Made by a program: the position numbers and the translations under genes | NCBI GenBank assembly: GCA_963817405.1 | Contig: CAWFNW010000001.1 | Span: 124,001-188,000, forward strand | Length of the DNA: 64,000 nucleotides | Direction of reading: 5' to 3' | DNA from: CAWFNW01 sp963817405 | GTDB lineage: Bacteria > Actinomycetota > Coriobacteriia > Anaerosomatales > Anaerosomataceae | Shown here: piece by piece, positions 1 through 7,477 of the stretch | Layout of the letters: each line of letters starts with the position of its first letter | Numbering within the stretch: position 1 is the stretch's first letter | Notes under the pieces: model-generated | What the model saw: only the letters and a program-made list of their open reading frames with translations | Told to the model about the DNA's origin: nothing | The model's database searches: none

Positions 1-725
1 CTGCGGTGCTCATAGCATCGCCGTCATTCTTCGGGACACTTGAGGACCTGCAGGCGATCTCCGAGGTCACGCACGCCGCGGGTGCGCTGTTGGTGGTGGC
101 GGTCAACCCGCTCCTGCTCGGCGCGCTCGAGCCGCCGGCGTCTTACGGTGCTGACATCGTGGTGGGCGAGGGACAGCCGCTCGGCAACGCGCAGTCGTTC
201 GGTGGCCCCGGCTTCGGACTTCTCGCGTGCAAGACCGAGTTCATCCGCCAGATGCCGGGCCGGGTCATCGGGCGAACCGTCGACGTGGACGGGCGCCCGG
301 GATTCGTGCTGACGATGCAGACGCGCGAGCAGCACATCCGGCGCGAGAAGGCGACATCCAACATCTGCTCGAACCACTCGCTCAACGCGCTCGCCGCGGC
401 TGTATACCTCTCCGCAGTCGGGCAGCAGGGCCTGAACGAGATTGCCCGGGCGTGCATCACGAAGGCGCACTACCTGCGCGACGCCCTCGTTGCGACCGGA
501 CGGTTCGAAAGTCTGGACGACGCGCCGTTCGGCAACGAGTTCGCGCTGCGCTACGCAGGCGACGTCGCGGCGATGCAGTCGGCGCTCCTTGCGCGCGGCT
601 TCCTGGCCGGTCTCGACCTGGGGCGTTTCGGGGACGCGTACGCAGGGGTCGTCCTGTTTGCGGTGACTGAGAAGCGCACGCGGGCACAGCTCGATAGGTT
701 CGTGGAGGAGGTGGCGGCACTGTGA
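1..725 (+). CDS. gcvPA: Glycine dehydrogenase (decarboxylating) subunit 1, 5' end outside window
   Basis: C-terminal part, about 240 codons, of the first subunit of the split glycine cleavage P-protein. The P-protein is the PLP enzyme that decarboxylates glycine and passes the aminomethyl group to the lipoyl arm of GcvH. Seen: the stretch TSNICSNHSLNALAAAVY typical of subunit 1, and GGPGFGLLA before it. The reading frame is open to the first base of the window, so the start codon lies upstream. The stop overlaps the GTG of the next gene by four bases (GTGA), which suggests translational coupling with gcvPB. gcvT and gcvH are not visible and probably lie just upstream. Confidence 0.95.
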   Translation, partial: AVLIASPSFFGTLEDLQAISEVTHAAGALLVVAVNPLLLGALEPPASYGADIVVGEGQPLGNAQSFGGPGFGLLACKTEFIRQMPGRVIGRTVDVDGRPGFVLTMQTREQHIRREKATSNICSNHSLNALAAAVYLSAVGQQGLNEIARACITKAHYLRDALVATGRFESLDDAPFGNEFALRYAGDVAAMQSALLARGFLAGLDLGRFGDAYAGVVLFAVTEKRTRAQLDRFVEEVAAL

Positions 726-2209
726 GCGACTCCACGCCTCTTCGCGAGAACGTCACCGGTCACCTCATCTTCGAGACAGGCGCACCCGAGTCCCGCTGCA
801 TCCTTCCGCCGGCCCTCGACGTTCCGGCGATCGATCTTGGCGCCGCGCTTGGCGGTCGAGAGCGCCGCGAGCTTCCCGCCCTTCCGCACGTCACGGAAGT
901 CGAGATCGCGCGTCACTACGAGCGTCTGGCCTCGGCCAACTTCGGCGTCGACACCGGGTTCTACCCGCTCGGCTCGTGCACTATGAAGTACAACCCGCGG
1001 ATCAATGAGTGGGCGTGCCGGCTTCCCGGATTCGCCGGACTGCACCCATACCAGCCTGAGGAGACCGCGCAGGGTGTCCTCAACCTCATGTGGAACTTGA
1101 GCGATGAGCTCGGCGAGGTCGCGGGCCTGCCGGCAGTGACGCTGCAACCGGCGGCGGGAGCGCACGGCGAATTCACCGCTCTCATGATGATCCGCGCCTA
1201 TCATTCGGACAGGGGCGACGTACGCGAGCGCGTCCTCATCCCGGACGCTGCTCACGGCACGAACCCGGCCACGGTCCACATGTGCGGCTACTCGGTGACG
1301 CAGATTCCCAGCAACGAACGGGGTGGTGTCGACCTCGATGCGCTGAAGGCGGCGCTCGGGCCCGACGTGGCAGCTATCATGCTCACGAACCCGAACACGC
1401 TCGGCCTCTTCGACGAGAACATTCGCGAGATCACGCGGCTCGTGCACGAGGTCGGAGCTCTCGCGTACTGCGACGGCGCCAATATGAACGCCGTCATGGG
1501 CAAGGCTCGCCCCGGCGACATGGGTTTCGATGCTATGCACATCAACCTTCACAAGACGTTCAGTACGCCGCACGGCGGGGGAGGCCCGGGAGCCGGCCCG
1601 GTGTGCGTGACGGAGGAACTTGCGCCGTACCTGCCGGGTCCGGTTGTCGTACGCCGCAGCGACGGGTCGTTCGGGCTCGCCACGCCGGCACGATCGATTG
1701 GCCGCGTGCGCTCCTTCCTCGGCAATGTGGGCGTGCTCGTACGCGCCTACACGTACGTACGCGCACTAGGGGGCCAAGGACTGACCGAGGCCTCCGAGCA
1801 GGCGGTACTCTCGGCTAACTACCTAAAGGAGCGTCTCAGAGGCGCGTTCGACCTGCCCTACGACCGTACCTGCATGCATGAGTTCGTGCTCTCGGGCGAG
1901 CGGCAGCGCAAGGCGAGCGGGGTGCGCACGCTCGATATCGCCAAACGGCTTCTCGACTACGGCGTACACCCGCCGACCGTGTACTTTCCGCTCATCGTGC
2001 ACGAAGCGATCATGATCGAACCCACCGAGACCGAGAGCCTGGAGGTGCTTGACCGCTTCGTGGACGCCATGTTGGCGATCGCCGAGGAGGCCGAGCGCGA
2101 TCCAGAGCTGCTGCACGGCGCGCCGTACTCGACGCCGGTGCGCCGGCTCGATGAGGCCCGAGCGGTCAAGCAGCCCGACCTCGCCTATCGCCCGTCCGCG
2201 CGGGCGTAA
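722..2209 (+). CDS. gcvPB: Glycine dehydrogenase (decarboxylating) subunit 2
   Basis: 495-residue second subunit of the split P-protein; it holds the PLP site. Visible family motifs: YPLGSCTMKYNPRIN near residue 80, DAAHGTNPA in the middle, DGANMNAVMG, and the PLP-lysine region NLHKTFSTPHGGGGPG with Lys278 as the expected Schiff-base residue. Length is normal for the family. The start is the GTG that overlaps the gcvPA stop. The two subunits act as a complex with lipoyl-GcvH in glycine breakdown to CO2, ammonia and methylene-tetrahydrofolate. The lipoyl-attachment enzyme follows 18 bases downstream, consistent with one operon. Confidence 0.97.
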   Translation: MSDSTPLRENVTGHLIFETGAPESRCILPPALDVPAIDLGAALGGRERRELPALPHVTEVEIARHYERLASANFGVDTGFYPLGSCTMKYNPRINEWACRLPGFAGLHPYQPEETAQGVLNLMWNLSDELGEVAGLPAVTLQPAAGAHGEFTALMMIRAYHSDRGDVRERVLIPDAAHGTNPATVHMCGYSVTQIPSNERGGVDLDALKAALGPDVAAIMLTNPNTLGLFDENIREITRLVHEVGALAYCDGANMNAVMGKARPGDMGFDAMHINLHKTFSTPHGGGGPGAGPVCVTEELAPYLPGPVVVRRSDGSFGLATPARSIGRVRSFLGNVGVLVRAYTYVRALGGQGLTEASEQAVLSANYLKERLRGAFDLPYDRTCMHEFVLSGERQRKASGVRTLDIAKRLLDYGVHPPTVYFPLIVHEAIMIEPTETESLEVLDRFVDAMLAIAEEAERDPELLHGAPYSTPVRRLDEARAVKQPDLAYRPSARA

Positions 2210-2227
2210 GGGGAGGCGTAGGGCCGC

Positions 2228-3022
2228 GTGCCGGTATGGCGTCTGATGATGGACGGCCCGGCCGACGGCGCCTGGAATATGGCGGTCGACCGGGCCGTGC
2301 TCGCTGCGCGCGCAGCAGGCACGGCGCCGCCCACGCTGCGACTCTACTGGTGGCGGGTGCCGACGGTATCGCTCGGGCACTTTCAGAGCGCAGGCGACGT
2401 CGACCTCGGAGCATGCCGCGAACTCGGCGTCGAGGTGGTGCGCCGGCCGACCGGTGGGCGTGGGGTACTGCACGACAACGAGCTCACCTACTCGATGGTG
2501 GCGTCGCTCGACGACCGCGTCCCACGGGGGGTGGCGGCAAGCTACCGGTGGCTCTCGCGCCCGCTCCTGGGCGCGTACCAAGCACTCGGTGTCGACGCGG
2601 CCCTCACGACACGCTCACGCGGCGAGCGCTCGGCTGCATGCTACCTTCACGCGACACATGCGGACCTCTCGCTCGGGGCGGCGAAACTCTCGGGCAGCGC
2701 ACAGGTGTGGGACGGCCCGGCGGTCCTCCAACACGGCTCGTTCGTCATCAATCGGGATGCGGCGGCCGAGGCACGCCTGTTCCGGCTAGAGGGCCGAGCG
2801 CGGCAGGCTCTCCTCGAGAAGACGGCGACGCTCACGCACGCGCTCGGACGCCCGCCCGGGCGCGATGAGATCGCCGATGCGGTCGTGCACGCCCTTGGCC
2901 GTGAATTCGGTGTGACGATCGAGCGGGGTGCGCTCAGCGGGCCCGAGCGCGTGCACGCCGAACGCCTCGTCGCGAGCTTCCGGGTATCCACGGACGAGAG
3001 CCACACCTCAACGTCAACATGA
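2228..3022 (+). CDS. lipM: LipM-like octanoyltransferase / lipoate-protein ligase family
   Basis: 264-residue BPL/LPL-fold protein that attaches an octanoyl or lipoyl group to a carrier lysine, here most likely on GcvH. Seen: RRPTGGRGVLHDNELTYS (residues about 74-91), the conserved Lys153 in AAKLSGSAQ, and LQHGSFVI. Cys138 sits where LipM-type octanoyltransferases carry their acyl-thioester cysteine. Lipoate ligases of the LplA type lack this residue, so octanoyl transfer from acyl carrier protein is favoured over ATP-dependent ligation. It starts with GTG after a GGGGAGG site. Its place directly behind gcvPB supports a role in lipoylating the glycine cleavage system. LplA function cannot be excluded. 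Confidence 0.82.
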   Translation: MPVWRLMMDGPADGAWNMAVDRAVLAARAAGTAPPTLRLYWWRVPTVSLGHFQSAGDVDLGACRELGVEVVRRPTGGRGVLHDNELTYSMVASLDDRVPRGVAASYRWLSRPLLGAYQALGVDAALTTRSRGERSAACYLHATHADLSLGAAKLSGSAQVWDGPAVLQHGSFVINRDAAAEARLFRLEGRARQALLEKTATLTHALGRPPGRDEIADAVVHALGREFGVTIERGALSGPERVHAERLVASFRVSTDESHTSTST

Positions 3023-3032
3023 GCCGGAAGTG

Positions 3033-3050
3033 GAGGCACTGGGGTGCCTC
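3033..3050 (+). terminator. Hairpin after lipM
   Basis: Perfect 7-bp stem GAGGCAC / GTGCCTC with a 4-base loop, starting 11 bases after the lipM stop. No clear U-tract follows, so it may be a weak terminator or an mRNA 3'-end stabiliser rather than a full intrinsic terminator. It separates the glycine cleavage genes from the next promoter. Confidence 0.45.
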
Positions 3051-3054
3051 GCTC

Positions 3055-3063
3055 TGCTACAAT
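3055..3063 (+). promoter_or_regulatory. Extended -10 promoter candidate for the RsiG-like operon
   Basis: TGCTACAAT matches the extended -10 pattern TGnTATAAT with one mismatch in the hexamer. No good -35 is seen, as expected for extended -10 promoters. It lies 43 bases ahead of the ATG at 3106. Confidence 0.42.
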
Positions 3064-3105
3064 CGGCACGTGAACGGACCGTCGCGCGACACGCGGGGAG
3101 GGGAC

Positions 3106-3420
3106 ATGGACGCCCATCGGGAAAGCCCTGGCGACGAGGCGCTGCTGAACCTGGAGAGCAAGTCGCTTGAGGATCTGCGCGCTCTGCTTGACGAGCTCTA
3201 TGAAGAGGAACAGAAGGTCAGCTACCGCCGCCGCGTCCTGCACGGTCGAATCGACATCCTGCGGGCCGAGCTGGTGCGTCGCCTCAAGGGCGAGCGCGAT
3301 GGCGGCGGCGACGTGGTATCAGGTCACGACATCGAGCGGCTGATCGACATCCTGGCGAGTGACCTGCGCGGCGTGTCACGCTTCGACGTCACTGCCGACG
3401 ACGAGGACATGGAAGACTGA
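3106..3420 (+). CDS. RsiG-like small helical protein (putative c-di-GMP-dependent anti-sigma factor)
   Basis: 104 residues, almost wholly helical. The segment around residues 35-50 reads E35-x3-S39-x2-R42-x3-H46-x3-D50. The c-di-GMP-binding helix motif of the actinobacterial anti-sigma factor RsiG is E-x3-S-x2-R-x3-Q-x3-D, so four of five signature residues match at exact spacing and Gln is replaced by His. Only one copy of the motif is present, as in single-motif RsiG proteins that work as dimers. The start is the ATG preceded by GGGGAGGGG; an earlier in-frame ATG at 3019 overlaps lipM and lacks such a site. The tail is acidic (DDEDMED). Ligand binding and the sigma partner are inference; no sigma factor gene is in the window. 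Confidence 0.6.
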   Translation: MDAHRESPGDEALLNLESKSLEDLRALLDELYEEEQKVSYRRRVLHGRIDILRAELVRRLKGERDGGGDVVSGHDIERLIDILASDLRGVSRFDVTADDEDMED

Positions 3421-3458
3421 GAGCACACTCGTCCGGAGTGTCGTAGCCGGGAGGTATC

Positions 3459-3719
3459 GTGAGCACGGTTGCAGAGAAGATCAAGGCGTTTCTCGACGAG
3501 GTCGCCACTGAGGCGGTCGAGGAGCGCATCGTGGAGTACGTGATACGTGAGGTCCGCACCGGGCGAAAGCTCACGGACGCGCTCAAGGACCCGTACGTGC
3601 GGAACCGGCTCAGCGAGGAACGCCTGGCGCACGTGCTCGAGACGCCCGAAGTCATGGAGGCGCTCGAGGCGCAGATCACGCAGTCGTTCAAATCGAAGGA
3701 CTTCGGGCTGCTCTCCTAA
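3459..3719 (+). CDS. Small hypothetical helical protein
   Basis: 86 residues, start GTG after GGGAGG. I do not recognise a domain. It is rich in charged helical residues, with no membrane segment, signal peptide or metal motif. It lies 38 bases after the RsiG-like gene and 29 before the FHA gene, so the three are probably cotranscribed. It could be a partner of the RsiG-like protein, but nothing in its sequence shows this. Confidence 0.7.
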   Translation: MSTVAEKIKAFLDEVATEAVEERIVEYVIREVRTGRKLTDALKDPYVRNRLSEERLAHVLETPEVMEALEAQITQSFKSKDFGLLS

Positions 3720-3748
3720 CGACTCCGCGGTCGAGGAGGTTGTACGGC

Positions 3749-4195
3749 ATGGATACCTGTCCTGCGTGCGGTGGCGTGCTCGGCACCCACGATCGCGAGT
3801 GTCCACAGTGCGGCGCGCCGGTGCACGACACGACGGCCTCGTTCGAGCCGGTTGCTGCCGAGCGACAGGACGCTGCCCATGACTTCGAGGTGTCTGACGT
3901 GCCCGTCTTGGTCGTGCAGAAAGGCACGGCGACGGGCGAGCGATTCTACCTCGAGGGCGACACGCTTTCGGTGGGGCGCGACCCGAAGTCAGACATCTTC
4001 CTGAACGACGTCACCGTGTCCCGACGCCACGCGACCATCAACAGAAGCCCCGACGGGGTCACCGTGACCGACGCGGGTTCGCTCAACGGCACCTACGTCA
4101 ATGGCGTGCTGGTCGACAAGGCGAATTTGCGCTCCGGAGACGCGCTCCAAGTTGGTCGCTTCCGCATGGTCTTCCTTCAAGGAGGGGGCATCTGA
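3749..4195 (+). CDS. Zinc-ribbon plus FHA-domain protein (GarA/OdhI-like position)
   Basis: 148 residues. The N-terminus has two CxxC pairs (C4-C7 and C18-C21), a zinc ribbon. Then comes a Thr-rich DTTASF (residues 27-32) and a forkhead-associated domain from about residue 52 with the phosphothreonine-binding residues G76-R77, S91-R92 and H94 and the NGTYVNG turn. FHA domains bind phosphothreonine. In actinobacterial GarA/OdhI an N-terminal ETTS-type threonine is phosphorylated by PknB/PknG and then folds onto the FHA domain, and the TT here is similarly placed. Synteny with ftsR, whose start overlaps this stop by one base, matches the garA-ftsR arrangement. Unlike GarA it carries a zinc ribbon. 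The start is the ATG after GAGGAGG. Confidence 0.82.
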   Translation: MDTCPACGGVLGTHDRECPQCGAPVHDTTASFEPVAAERQDAAHDFEVSDVPVLVVQKGTATGERFYLEGDTLSVGRDPKSDIFLNDVTVSRRHATINRSPDGVTVTDAGSLNGTYVNGVLVDKANLRSGDALQVGRFRMVFLQGGGI

Positions 4196-4899
4196 TGCCA
4201 GCCCGCGACTACATGACGATCGGCGAGGTGGTCGAGAAGCTCGCCGCGGACAATCCGGATCTGACGATATCCAAGATACGGTTCCTCGAAGACGAGGGTC
4301 TCGTCTCGCCGGAGCGTACGGCGGGCGGCTACCGGAAGTTCCGCGAAGCCGACGTCAGCCGGATCGAACTCGTTCTCAGGCTCCAGAAGGAGCACTTCAT
4401 GCCGCTCGCCGTGATTCGCGAGAAGCTGAAGGACATCGATCACGGCCGGACGCCGAGCGAACTCGAGCCGCCGGTCGCGCGGGCCGAGGCGGTACAGCTG
4501 CCGATGGAGATGGCGGAGAGCGTCCCGGTCGCTCAAGCGCCGGACGCACTCGGCCTGCCGATCGTCTTCGTGCGTGAACTTGCCGAGTTCGGGCTCATCG
4601 CACTCGTTCCGGGCGAGCACGGCGAGGAGATCGCCGGCATGGACGTCGCGATCGCGCACGCGTGCTGGGACCTGAGGCGCTTCGGGATCGAGCCGCGGCA
4701 CCTGCGCATGTATGAGTCGTTTGCGGATCGGGAGGCGACCTTTCTCTCCCAGGCGCTGATGCCGGCGCTCCGCCACCGCACGCCTGAGAGTCGCCAGCGT
4801 CTCGTCGACACACTCAATGAGCTGACCGAGCTCACCGGCTCGCTCAAACGGGCCATGCTGCAGCGGGCGTTGGGGCGCGTGTTCGAGGACGTCGTCTAA
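4195..4899 (+). CDS. ftsR: FtsR-type MerR family transcriptional regulator
   Basis: 234 residues. The N-terminal winged helix-turn-helix is of the MerR type (TIGEVVEKL, then KIRFLEDEGLVSPERT and GGYRKFREADVSRIE), followed by a linker and a C-terminal helical domain ending in KRAMLQRALGRVFEDVV. The longer variant with LTISKIRFLEDEGL is that of the actinobacterial FtsR group, described as an activator of ftsZ in Corynebacterium. The gene follows an FHA protein, as in other actinobacteria. No metal-binding cysteines are seen, so it is not a metal sensor. The target and effector here are inferred from family membership only. Confidence 0.82.
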   Translation: MPARDYMTIGEVVEKLAADNPDLTISKIRFLEDEGLVSPERTAGGYRKFREADVSRIELVLRLQKEHFMPLAVIREKLKDIDHGRTPSELEPPVARAEAVQLPMEMAESVPVAQAPDALGLPIVFVRELAEFGLIALVPGEHGEEIAGMDVAIAHACWDLRRFGIEPRHLRMYESFADREATFLSQALMPALRHRTPESRQRLVDTLNELTELTGSLKRAMLQRALGRVFEDVV

Positions 4900-4904
4900 G
4901 GCCG

Positions 4905-5351
4905 ATGACGGAGCGCCCGGAGCAGACGGTCGAGGATCTGCCCGTGTCCGCACGGGTCGCTGAAACCACCTTCGTGCACCCGAGCGAACGCGTCGCCGCG
5001 CAGATTCTCGACTTCTACCGCATCCGTTGGTTCTACGAACCGACCTCGTTTCCGATCGAGTGGGACGGTGACGGCAACGTCATCGCGGCCTTCGCGCCTG
5101 ACTTCTACCTGCCAGACTTCGACCTGTACATCGAGCTCACCACGATGAACCAGAAGCTCGTGACCAAGAAGAACCGCAAGGTACGGCGCCTCAAGGAGCT
5201 CTATCCCGACGTGAGCATCAAGATCCTCTATCAAAAGGACTTCCGCAGGCTCTTGTTCCGCTTCGGGATTCCCGTCGAAGAGCGCGCCCACCGCGAGGGT
5301 GGGGGACTCACCGCGGCCCCGGGCGAGCACGAGCCCCGGAGCGAGCGGTGA
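4905..5351 (+). CDS. PD-(D/E)XK nuclease-fold protein, catalytic Lys position altered
   Basis: 148 residues, hypothetical. The middle has the typical layout of small restriction-like nuclease folds (TnsA/Vsr-like): Y44-E45, then a beta-hairpin, APDFYLPD with P65-D66, and YIELTT with E77. The usual ExK lysine is replaced by Thr79; lysines follow nearby in a basic helix (KLVTKKNRK). This suggests a catalytically altered nuclease or a nucleic-acid-binding derivative. The tail is low-complexity. It overlaps hpt by four bases. I do not know its function. Confidence 0.7.
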   Translation: MTERPEQTVEDLPVSARVAETTFVHPSERVAAQILDFYRIRWFYEPTSFPIEWDGDGNVIAAFAPDFYLPDFDLYIELTTMNQKLVTKKNRKVRRLKELYPDVSIKILYQKDFRRLLFRFGIPVEERAHREGGGLTAAPGEHEPRSER

Positions 5352-5896
5352 GCGGTTACCAGGCGCTGCACGATCCCGTCATCGATCGGGTGCTCTTCTC
5401 CGAGGAGGAGATCGCCGGGGCAGTCGAGCGCATCGGTGCTGAGATCACCGCCGAGTACGAAGGCAAGGATGTCGCGCTCGTGACCATCCTTCGTGGCGGT
5501 CTCGTCTTCCTTGCGGACCTGTGTCGCCACGTCGAGTTGCCCGTGACCCTCGACTTCATGGCGGTCTCGTCGTACGGCGCTCCCGGTGGGGCGGTCCGCA
5601 TCACAAAGGACCTCGATGACCCCATTGAGGGCAGACACGTTCTCGTTGTCGAGGACATCATCGACACCGGTCTCACGCTGAACTACATATTGAGTGTCCT
5701 CAGGGGGAGAGCCCCGGCGAGCGTCGCGGTGTGCACGCTGCTGGACAAAGACGCGCGCCGCCTCACGGAGCTGCCCATCGCGTTTCGAGGCATGCGCATC
5801 CCCGACCGTTTCGTGGTTGGCTATGGCCTCGATATCGGGGGTCGGTACCGAAACCTCGCGTGTATCGCCACGCTGCACGACGAGGTAATGGGCTAG
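5348..5896 (+). CDS. hpt: Hypoxanthine phosphoribosyltransferase
   Basis: 182 residues. Salvages hypoxanthine or guanine to IMP/GMP with PRPP. The PRPP-binding loop VEDIIDTGLTLNYIL is clear at about residues 97-111, with the upstream flexible loop SSYGAPGG and the N-terminal LRGG turn in VTILRGGLVFL. The length is normal for bacterial Hpt. It starts with GTG overlapping the previous stop (GTGAGC), and its own stop TAG shares a base with the next GTG, so translation is likely coupled across all three genes. In many bacteria hpt neighbours ftsH or tilS; that is not so here. Confidence 0.95.
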   Translation: MSGYQALHDPVIDRVLFSEEEIAGAVERIGAEITAEYEGKDVALVTILRGGLVFLADLCRHVELPVTLDFMAVSSYGAPGGAVRITKDLDDPIEGRHVLVVEDIIDTGLTLNYILSVLRGRAPASVAVCTLLDKDARRLTELPIAFRGMRIPDRFVVGYGLDIGGRYRNLACIATLHDEVMG

Positions 5897-6882
5897 TGCC
5901 GAAGCGCGTCTTCATTGCGGCGGGCGCACTCCTGGCGGTTGTGGTCATCGGCACCATCGGGTACGCGGTCCTCGGACCGGCGTCCGTTCTCGATGCGCTC
6001 TACATGACGGTCATCACCATCACGACCGTGGGCTTCCGCGAGGTCACGCCGGTCAACCCGGACACGACCGTGTTCACCATCCTTCTCGTGTTCGCCGGAG
6101 TCGTCGGCATCGGCTACTCCTTCGGCATCATTGTGGACTTCATGGTAGAAGGACAGATGAGGGCAATCCTGGAGGGTCGCCGCATGCAGAAGAGCATCAG
6201 CCAACTCACGGACCACTACGTGGTCGCCGGCATGGGCCGAGTAGGATCGGTCGTTGCGAAAGAGCTTGCCGACGCTGGAGTGCCGTTCGTAGTGATCGAC
6301 TCGTGCGAGACCTGCGCGGAGACCGCCGAGGAGGCCGGGTGGCTGCTCGTGCGCGGCGATGCGACCGACGAGCGCGTGCTCCTCGACGCCGGCATCGAGC
6401 GGGCTCGCGGTCTGGTGGCGGCGCTCGATACCGACGCCGACAACCTGTTCGTATCGCTCTCGGCTCGCACGCTGAACCCCGCGGTGCGGATCGTCGCCCG
6501 GTCCAGTTCGCTCGCGTCTGAGAACAAGATCCTACGCTCCGGCGCGGACCGTGTGATCACGCCGAACGTGATCGGCGGCCAGCGGATGGCGGCCATGCTC
6601 CTGAAGCCTGCCGTTGCCGACTATCTCGACGTGGTGACGCAGTCCGAAGGCATCGAGTTTCGAATCGACGCGGTCACTGTGGGGGAGCGCTCCGAGCTCG
6701 CCGGTCGCTCGATTCGAGACTCGCACCTCTACGACCGCACGGGGGTCTTCGTGCTCGCGATCAGAAGAGCCGGGGAGCCGATCAAGACGGGTCCGACGGC
6801 CAACGACGTGCTTCTGGCGGGGGATGAGCTCGTCGTACTCGGCACGCAGGAACACTGCAGCGCGCTCGAAGCGCTCGTGTAG
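5896..6882 (+). CDS. Two-TM potassium channel with RCK (TrkA-N/TrkA-C) domains
   Basis: 328 residues if the GTG at 5896 is used. TM1 is about residues 5-26, then a pore helix and the filter TITTVGF at 41-47, then TM2 about 57-80. A RCK/Rossmann domain follows with the nucleotide-binding GMGRVGSVV. The C-terminus is a TrkA-C domain (about residues 235-320). This is the MthK/Kch architecture: K+ conductance gated by a cytoplasmic ligand. The filter continues with Arg48 where a second glycine is common (TVGYG or TVGFG). The longer in-frame reading upstream overlaps hpt and is not credible. Confidence 0.88.
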   Translation: MPKRVFIAAGALLAVVVIGTIGYAVLGPASVLDALYMTVITITTVGFREVTPVNPDTTVFTILLVFAGVVGIGYSFGIIVDFMVEGQMRAILEGRRMQKSISQLTDHYVVAGMGRVGSVVAKELADAGVPFVVIDSCETCAETAEEAGWLLVRGDATDERVLLDAGIERARGLVAALDTDADNLFVSLSARTLNPAVRIVARSSSLASENKILRSGADRVITPNVIGGQRMAAMLLKPAVADYLDVVTQSEGIEFRIDAVTVGERSELAGRSIRDSHLYDRTGVFVLAIRRAGEPIKTGPTANDVLLAGDELVVLGTQEHCSALEALV

Positions 6883-6952
6883 TGCTGGCAGGCGGGCGAT
6901 CGAACCGCTACGCTATGTGGGTTGTCTTGAACCGATCGTTGAGGAGACCCTC

Positions 6953-7468
6953 GTGAACCTGGAATCGTACATCCGCGACATCCACGACTTCCCCAAGGAA
7001 GGCGTCGTCTTCAAGGACATCACACCACTCCTGGCAAGCCCCGAGGGCTTCCGACAGGCGATCGATACGCTCGCGGTCGAGTACGCCGACACCGGTGTCA
7101 CGAAGGTGCTCGGCGCCGAGGCGCGCGGCTTCATCTTCGGAGGTGCGCTCGCGTATCGCCTTGGTGCCGGGTTCGTGCCCGCGCGCAAGCCGGGCAAGCT
7201 TCCGTGGAAGACCAATCGCCACACCTATGACCTCGAGTACGGGACCGATTCGCTCGAAGTCCATACGGACGCATTCGGGCCGGGAGATGTGGTGCTGATC
7301 GTCGACGACGTCCTGGCAACCGGCGGGACTGCGGCGGCGAAGGCCGCACTCGTCGAAGGGATGGGCGCGATCGTCGCGGGGTACGCGTTCCTGATCGAGC
7401 TCGACTTTCTTCACGGCAGGGAGAGACTCTCTGCGCCGAAGATCGTCTCTCTCATCCACGTCGACTAG
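6953..7468 (+). CDS. apt: Adenine phosphoribosyltransferase
   Basis: 171 residues. Converts adenine and PRPP to AMP. Family motifs: an N-terminal IRDIHDFPKEGVVFKDITPL, EARGFIFGGALAYRLG, RKPGKLPW and the PRPP loop VLIVDDVLATGGTA. The start is the GTG with GAGGAG seven bases upstream; earlier in-frame codons overlap the channel gene. Together with hpt it gives purine salvage; the adenine-type permease genes lie at 21.6-24.3 kb. It is the last gene of this plus-strand run and converges on the next gene with only nine bases between. Confidence 0.96.
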   Translation: MNLESYIRDIHDFPKEGVVFKDITPLLASPEGFRQAIDTLAVEYADTGVTKVLGAEARGFIFGGALAYRLGAGFVPARKPGKLPWKTNRHTYDLEYGTDSLEVHTDAFGPGDVVLIVDDVLATGGTAAAKAALVEGMGAIVAGYAFLIELDFLHGRERLSAPKIVSLIHVD

Positions 7469-7477
7469 CGACGCCGG

